The notes beneath the pieces are model-generated. The model did not search any database. It was not told the DNA's origin and saw nothing but the letters and a program-made list of their open reading frames with translations. This document shows, piece after piece, positions 59,407 to 64,000 of a DNA stretch of 64,000 bases (the first letter of the stretch is position 1; every line of letters starts with the position of its first letter). Source of the DNA: Pseudooceanicola sp050897975. Lineage in GTDB: Bacteria; Pseudomonadota; Alphaproteobacteria; Rhodobacterales; Rhodobacteraceae. The position numbers and the translations under genes were made by a program. The stretch lies in the NCBI RefSeq assembly GCF_050897975.1, contig NZ_JBPAXY010000005.1, positions 248,001 through 312,000 of the forward strand, read 5' to 3'.

Positions 59407-60915
59407 ATGAGCTTGGTGAATGTCGTGAACGGGACAGGCAGGCAGACAGGACAGCGGACCCGCCGCAGGCCCGGGCGGGGACTGGCTCCGGCCATGCTGC
59501 TGGCCGCGCTGGCCCTGCCCGGCAACGGGCAGGAGGCGCCGCAGGGTCAGCCCGCGCCAATGCCTGCCCCCGATCCCGAGACGGCCCGCCCCGGCCCGGC
59601 CTTTGTCGATACCGCCGACCCGGCGGTGCCCGGCGCGCAAGAGCTGGTGCTGGACCTGCCCAATGCCCTGCACTGGTCGCGCCAGCAACGCGGCCAGCTG
59701 GGGCCCTGGCGTTATGTCCTTTTCCCCGATGGCAGCGCCACGATCCGGCGCGCCGAAGCCGCGCAAACGGTGGCGGCGGCGTGGCTGACCTGTCAGGCCG
59801 GGGTGGGCTGCCGGGTCGATCTGGCGGCGGGGGGCGGCTTTGACGTGCCCGTGGGCCGGGGCCTGCGCCCCGCGCTGCCCGCGCAGAGGGATCTGGCCAG
59901 TGTGGCGCGTTACCTGGCCGCCTGGATGCTGACCGGCACCGCGCCGCCTGCCCCGCCTGCACCCGCGCCCCAGGCCCCCGGTCCCGCCTCTAGCGACAGC
60001 GCCCCCGAGGTCCCCCGGGCCGAGGCCCAGACCACCGGACCGCGCAGCGCGCCGCAAGGGCCGCAGGACAGCGGCGCCGGGCAGGCCCGCGCGTCCGCCG
60101 ATCCCCTCTGCGCTGCCGCCGATCCCTTCCAGCCCGACCGCTGCGCCGTCACCGCCCGCCCGGCGTCGGTCGCCGTGGCGCAGCCCGCCCCCCTGCCCGC
60201 CGCGCCGCAGCCGTCCACAGCCGAACCCGAGGCCCCCCAGGGCTTTATCGAGCGCTATCGGATCGCCTGTTCGATCACCGCCAGCGCCGGGCTGGCCGGG
60301 CTGGGCGGCGGCGCGGGGGGCGACAGCCGGGGCAATGCCAAGCCGCGCGCCAGCCTGGGCTGCTCGGCCCGGCTGAACGAGCAGCTGTCCCTGCGCCTGA
60401 CCCTGATCGGCTATGCCCAGCCCGACAAGGTGCAGGACTGGGATCCCGACTATACCTATGCCCTGACCTATCGCGTCAACGACACCATCAGCCTGACCTA
60501 CAGCAACTACTCCGCCCGCTTCGGCGATGAAGACGGGGTGCTGGCCGGGCTGCTGGAAGGGTCCCTGCGCCTGAGCTACCGCCTGCCCGCGATCCCGCTT
60601 GGCGCCGAGGCCAGCCTGCCCTGCACCGCCGGCATCGGCCTGCCCCGCCCCGACCGGGCCAGCCTGTCGCTGTCCTGCGGCTATGCCCTGAGCGAGAAGC
60701 TGCGGCTGAGCGCCGCGACCTATCTTTACGCCCCCGGCGCCCAGGACACCTATCAACCCGACTACAGCTATACCGCCAGCTACCGGATCAACGAGGACTG
60801 GCTGGTCAGCTATCAGAACTACAGCAACAACCGCTTTCCCTGGAACCGGGGCGAGGCGCCGGGGCCGGGTTTCACCGGCGGCAGCGTTTCGGTGACCTAT
60901 CAGATGGCCTTCTGA
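59407..60915 (+). CDS. outer-membrane beta-barrel-like protein with Pro/Ala-rich linker
   Basis: 502 residues from the ATG at 59407. The upstream frame is open but lacks a signal. There is a basic leader with hydrophobic core (LAPAMLLAALALPGNGQ), a domain of about 110 residues resembling the invasion-associated locus B/IalB type only loosely (LGPWRYVLFPDGSATIRRAE), and a Pro/Ala linker (about 180-285). The last 200 residues are amphipathic strands ending in Phe. The barrel holds two similar halves (DYTYALTYRVNDTISLTYSN and DYSYTASYRINEDWLVSYQN). Function unknown. It is on the strand opposite to coxD and coxE, between them. Confidence 0.6.
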   Translation: MSLVNVVNGTGRQTGQRTRRRPGRGLAPAMLLAALALPGNGQEAPQGQPAPMPAPDPETARPGPAFVDTADPAVPGAQELVLDLPNALHWSRQQRGQLGPWRYVLFPDGSATIRRAEAAQTVAAAWLTCQAGVGCRVDLAAGGGFDVPVGRGLRPALPAQRDLASVARYLAAWMLTGTAPPAPPAPAPQAPGPASSDSAPEVPRAEAQTTGPRSAPQGPQDSGAGQARASADPLCAAADPFQPDRCAVTARPASVAVAQPAPLPAAPQPSTAEPEAPQGFIERYRIACSITASAGLAGLGGGAGGDSRGNAKPRASLGCSARLNEQLSLRLTLIGYAQPDKVQDWDPDYTYALTYRVNDTISLTYSNYSARFGDEDGVLAGLLEGSLRLSYRLPAIPLGAEASLPCTAGIGLPRPDRASLSLSCGYALSEKLRLSAATYLYAPGAQDTYQPDYSYTASYRINEDWLVSYQNYSNNRFPWNRGEAPGPGFTGGSVSVTYQMAF

Positions 60916-60949
60916 CGGGCCCGGTGGCGCGGCGGGGGATTTTGCATCT

Positions 60950-60987
60950 CCCGCACCCCCGGCAGAGTATTTTCAGCCGTCGATTGG
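60950..60987 (+). repeat. intergenic repeat half-element R6
   Basis: CTCCCGCACCCCCGGCAGAG followed by TATTTTCAGCCGTCGATTGG matches the left arm of R1 (GAGTATTTTCAGCCATCGAA) with few changes. No complementary right arm is seen before the coxD stop at 61002. Confidence 0.6.
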
Positions 60988-61001
60988 AACAGCCGCGCAG
61001 A

Positions 61002-61943
61002 TCAGGCCCCGGCGGGCGGCAGGGCGGCGCGGACCTCTTCCAGCAGGCGCTTGGCCTCCGAGCCTTCGAGGCGCGCGATGTCGTCCTGGTATTTCAGGAT
61101 CGCGCCGATGGTATCGGCGATGACCTCGGGCGTCAGGCTGATCACATCCAGCGCCAGCAGGCACTTGGCCCAGTCGATGGTCTCGGCCACCCCGGGTTTC
61201 TTGAACAGATCCTCGGTGCGCAGCCGCTGCACGAAGCCCACGATCTCGCGCGACAGCTGCGCCGAGGCCTCGGGCACCCGGGCGGCCAGGATCGCCAGTT
61301 CGCGCTCCAGCGCCGGGTAGTCGACCCAGTGATACAGGCAGCGGCGCTTCAGCGCATCATGCACCTCGCGCGTGCGGTTCGAAGTCAGGATGACAATGGG
61401 CGGCTCCGGGGCGCGGATCGTGCCCAGTTCGGGGATCGTGACCTGATAGTCCGACAGGATCTCCAGCAGGAAGGCCTCGAAGGGGGCATCGGTGCGGTCC
61501 AGCTCGTCGATCAGCAGCACCGGCGGGCCTTCGGGCGTCGGGCGCAGGGCCTGCAACAGCGGCCGTTCCAGCAGGAAATCGGGGCCGAAGAGCTCATCTT
61601 GCAGCGCGGTCCGATCCAGGGTGCCGCCCGCCTCGCCCGCCGCCTCGGCGGTGCGGATGGCGATCATCTGGGCGGGAAAGTTCCAGTCGCACAGCGCCTG
61701 GGTCGCATCCAGCCCCTCGTAGCATTGCAGGCGGATCAGGCGGCGACCCAGCCCGCTGGCCAGGGCGCGGGCGATCTCGGTCTTGCCGGTGCCCGGCTCG
61801 CCCTCCAGCAGCAGCGGGCGGCCCAGGCGCAGGGCCAGGAAGGCCACCGTGGCCAGCGGGCGGCCCGCCACGTAGTCCTGCCCCGCCAGAAGCGCGGCCA
61901 GCGCGTCGATATCGGCGGGCAGCGCGATACGGTCTTCGGCCAT
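61002..61943 (-). CDS. coxD: CoxD-like MoxR-family AAA+ ATPase
   Basis: 313 residues from the ATG at 61943 with GGAGG upstream. Walker A is LLEGEPGTGKTEIARALA, Walker B PPVLLIDELDRTD, and the sensor 1 region VILTSNRTREVHDALKRR. It belongs to the MoxR group used with VWA proteins to mature enzymes. In CO dehydrogenase maturation CoxD participates in sulfuration of the [CuSMoO2] centre. The catalytic coxMSL genes are not upstream here: a glycosyltransferase is divergent after 269 bases. Confidence 0.92.
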   Translation of the reverse strand: MAEDRIALPADIDALAALLAGQDYVAGRPLATVAFLALRLGRPLLLEGEPGTGKTEIARALASGLGRRLIRLQCYEGLDATQALCDWNFPAQMIAIRTAEAAGEAGGTLDRTALQDELFGPDFLLERPLLQALRPTPEGPPVLLIDELDRTDAPFEAFLLEILSDYQVTIPELGTIRAPEPPIVILTSNRTREVHDALKRRCLYHWVDYPALERELAILAARVPEASAQLSREIVGFVQRLRTEDLFKKPGVAETIDWAKCLLALDVISLTPEVIADTIGAILKYQDDIARLEGSEAKRLLEEVRAALPPAGA

Positions 61944-62212
61944 GCGGGCCTCCTCCCTCTCTCCTCTGCCCCAGCCTGCATTCGCCGCGCCCCGCGTCAA
62001 GCCCGGCCTGCGCGCCACCCCGCCGCATGACGCCGGGCCGCAATTGACGCAAAGGCCGGAAATTGCGATCTTTCCGCCCAAGAAGAACCACATTCGACCG
62101 GCAGGTCGGGGGCCGCAGCCGGATCCCCGGCGCAGGCAGCGGTGAAGGGCAGAATGCAGATGATCGGACAGCCTTGCGACCCCATGGGCCCGGCCAGCGC
62201 GGGGGCCCGCCC

Positions 62213-63241
62213 ATGCGCGTGACCGCCGTGACCTGTGTGAAGAACGAAGGCCCCTTCCTGCTGGAATGGATCGCCTACAACCGGGTCATCGGGGTGACCG
62301 ATTTCCTGTTCTATTCCAACGACTGCACCGATGCGACCGACCGGCTGCTGGACTGTCTGCAAGGGCATGACCTGCTGTGGCACCTGCCCAACCCCGCCCA
62401 GGGGCGCAACTATCAGATGGAGGCGCTGAAGGACGCGGCGAAACAGACCCTGGTCACCGGCGCCGACTGGGTCTGGATCGCCGATGTGGACGAGTTCCTG
62501 AACATCCATGTGGGTGATCACACGATCCCCGCGCTGGTCGACGCCTGCGGCGATCCGCAGGCGATTTCCGTGACCTTCCAGTTCTTCGGTAATGACGGGA
62601 TCGAGGGGTTCGAGGACCGCCCTGTCATCGAGCAGTTCACCCGCTCCCACAACCCCGACATCTGGTGCGGCGAAACGGCGATCGAGGTGAAAACCCTTGT
62701 GCGCCAGGACTTTCCCCTGCGCTATTACGGCGCGCACCGGCCCTTCTTCGGCAAGCATCTGGCGCCTGCGAAGCGGCCCCGCTGGACCGATGGCGCGGGG
62801 CGTGCGGTGCCGGAAAAGTTCCTGCTGGCCGACAACCCCCGCCGCATCCGCAAGTTTCCCGCGCGTGGCGCGCGCGCCTTCGCCACGCTGAACCACTACG
62901 CCCTGCGCTCGCTCGACAGCTATCTGGTGAAGAACGACCGGGGCGACGTGAACCGCGAACACCGCGCCTTTGATGACAGCTATTGGCGCGAGCGGGCGGA
63001 TGTGGCCTGGCAAGACCTGTCCATCGCCCGCTACCTGCCCGCCCTCAACGCCGAGATGGACCGGCTGAAAGCGCTGCCCGGAGTGGCCGATCTGCACGAC
63101 GAGGCCTGCGCCCTGCACCGCGCCCGCCGCGACGAACTGCTGGCCCAGCCCGACTATCGCGCCATGCGCGACCAGTTGCGCGCCACGCCGACCCTGCCGC
63201 CGATGGAAGAGGCCCTGCTGGCCGAGCTGGGGAGGCTGTGA
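62213..63241 (+). CDS. family 2-like glycosyltransferase
   Basis: 342 residues from the ATG at 62213. It has the glyco_tranf_2_4 pattern of proteins that respond to reading frames such as VTCVKNEGPFLLEWIAYNRV at the N-terminus and a DxD-type WIADVDEFLNI metal-nucleotide site. The later part includes YGAHRPFFGKHL and NHYALRSLDSYLVKNDRGD. It probably modifies a surface polysaccharide. The stop overlaps the start of the next gene by one base. Confidence 0.85.
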   Translation: MRVTAVTCVKNEGPFLLEWIAYNRVIGVTDFLFYSNDCTDATDRLLDCLQGHDLLWHLPNPAQGRNYQMEALKDAAKQTLVTGADWVWIADVDEFLNIHVGDHTIPALVDACGDPQAISVTFQFFGNDGIEGFEDRPVIEQFTRSHNPDIWCGETAIEVKTLVRQDFPLRYYGAHRPFFGKHLAPAKRPRWTDGAGRAVPEKFLLADNPRRIRKFPARGARAFATLNHYALRSLDSYLVKNDRGDVNREHRAFDDSYWRERADVAWQDLSIARYLPALNAEMDRLKALPGVADLHDEACALHRARRDELLAQPDYRAMRDQLRATPTLPPMEEALLAELGRL

Positions 63242-63885
63242 TGGCCCAGCACCGGATGCGCGTCATCAACCTTGGACTGCCGAAATCGGGCACCACCAGC
63301 TTTGCCGAGGCGATGACCGCCGCCGGGCTGAACGTTGCCGATCACCGCATCCGGCGCGGTCAGGCCAGCGACCCGGGGCTGACGCGGAATTTCGTCGGTC
63401 AGGTGCTCTATCGCGGCTTCTACGGTTCGGGCGACCCGCTGGCCGAGCTGGCCGAGTTCGACGCCGTGGCCGAGGCCTCTTTCCTGCATGGCGGGCGGCA
63501 GGCCTGGCCGCAGATGGATCATGCCCTGCTGATGGCGATCCGCGACCGGCACCCCCATGTGAAATTCACCGCCACCCGCCGCGATGCCGCCAAGCTGGCC
63601 AATTCGATGATGCGCTGGACAAACATGGCCGCCCGGCTGGAGGGCAACGCCCTGCCCGGCCTGCCCGTGGGTTTTGGCGGCGACGAGGGACAGCTGGCGC
63701 GCTGGATCGACGGCCATTACGCCCATCTAGAGGCAATCTTTGCCGGCGACCCGGGGTTCCTGCAATTCGACGTGGCCGACCCAGAGGCGCAGACCAGGTT
63801 GCAGGATTTCCTGGGCTTCGACCTGCCCTGGTGGGGCCGCGCCAATGAAAACACCGACCGCCCGGCCGAGGAAGACACGGAATGA
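63241..63885 (+). CDS. sulfotransferase-family protein
   Basis: 214 residues. The PAPS 5'-phosphosulfate loop is seen as NLGLPKSGTTSFAEAMTAAG, and a 3'-phosphate-type region lies near TATRRDAAKLANSMMRWTN. It could transfer sulfate from PAPS to a carbohydrate or lipid, in keeping with the upstream glycosyltransferase gene (one-base overlap). The acceptor is unknown. The next frame begins with an ATGA overlap. Confidence 0.82.
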   Translation: MAQHRMRVINLGLPKSGTTSFAEAMTAAGLNVADHRIRRGQASDPGLTRNFVGQVLYRGFYGSGDPLAELAEFDAVAEASFLHGGRQAWPQMDHALLMAIRDRHPHVKFTATRRDAAKLANSMMRWTNMAARLEGNALPGLPVGFGGDEGQLARWIDGHYAHLEAIFAGDPGFLQFDVADPEAQTRLQDFLGFDLPWWGRANENTDRPAEEDTE

Positions 63886-64000
63886 AGATCGTCCTGCATA
63901 TCGGCACCGAGGCCACCGGCGCCCTGGCCCTGCAAAGCGCGCTGCACGACAAGCGCGAACAGCTGGCGGCCAAGGGCATTCTTTATGCCCGCTCGGTCGG
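63882..64000 (+). CDS. sulfotransferase-like protein, start only (runs off the end)
   Basis: 39 residues are visible (MKIVLHIGTEATGALALQSA and following). HIGTExTG resembles the 5'-phosphosulfate-binding loop of sulfotransferase-like proteins (HIGxxKTGTT), although Ala replaces the second Thr. It overlaps the preceding gene by 4 bases, continuing the operon. The rest lies outside the window. Confidence 0.5.
   Translation, partial: MKIVLHIGTEATGALALQSALHDKREQLAAKGILYARSV

Noticed and set aside
1..64000. CRISPR arrays, rRNA operons, riboswitches or replication origins
   Set aside because: No regularly spaced direct repeats, no rRNA sequence, no recognisable riboswitch core (for example ahead of cysG) and no DnaA-box cluster were seen.

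Overview
The window is about 64 kb of very GC-rich, gene-dense DNA from an alphaproteobacterium, most likely a member of the Rhodobacterales (Rhodobacteraceae/Paracoccaceae). This rests on the gene content and order: a cysG-DUF2849-cysI-cysH-DUF934-fpr sulfite-reduction block, HU next to lon beside a tRNA-Val, two TRAP transporters, Cox-type molybdoenzyme accessory genes, and a dispersed family of intergenic repeats ending in a GGAGTATTT-type sequence. No ribosomal RNA or CRISPR array is present. The genus is not determined.

Layout. 1-3.1 kb: the start of an Nqr-like operon (NqrA-like and NqrB/RnfD-like) facing away from a pentaheme cytochrome c. 3.3-6.0 kb: a GAF-Fis regulator and an aldehyde dehydrogenase with a perfect 20-bp palindrome between them. 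6.5-11.8 kb: a LysR-centred set (cyclophilin-like protein, two hydroxynitrile-lyase-type cupins, a sugar-dehydrogenase-like propeller, a double CMD protein, a Rossmann reductase) with three copies of one LysR-type operator. 11.9-27.2 kb: a probable decayed genomic island bounded by tRNA-Val(CAC) with an integrase pseudogene and by a diverged copy of the tRNA 3' end. Its cargo is a thiolase/thioesterase/MFS/hydrolase operon with a TetR regulator, and a catabolic cluster of MarR, IlvD/Edd dehydratase, TRAP transporter, LysR, FAD oxidoreductase and two-subunit aconitase X.

27.2-36.3 kb is housekeeping: HU, lon, tgt, sufT, a SatD-like protein, a LysR regulator, an A-type Fe-S carrier, a TfoX-domain protein and tpiA. 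36.6-45.1 kb is a C4-dicarboxylate TRAP system (dctMQP) with its DctB kinase and a DctD-like regulator. The DctD homologue has lost the sigma-54 interaction loop and the Walker A lysine, although two matching 18-bp palindromes lie upstream of dctP. 45.1-52.9 kb: a cytochrome P450, an Lrp regulator, the assimilatory sulfite/sulfate reduction operon, ferredoxin-NADP reductase, and infC with an apparent AUA start. 53.3-62 kb: cox accessory genes (coxS, MoCF-like, xdhC, coxE, coxD) without the coxL and coxM catalytic genes, interrupted by an OmpA-type protein with a long charged repeat and by a beta-barrel protein. 62.2-64 kb: a glycosyltransferase/sulfotransferase cluster running off the end.

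The observations I rate highest are the degenerate DctD ATPase alongside intact-looking operators, the locus-specific complementary arms of the intergenic repeats, the three-operator LysR regulon, and the tRNA-Val island with its two-dehydratase catabolic cluster.
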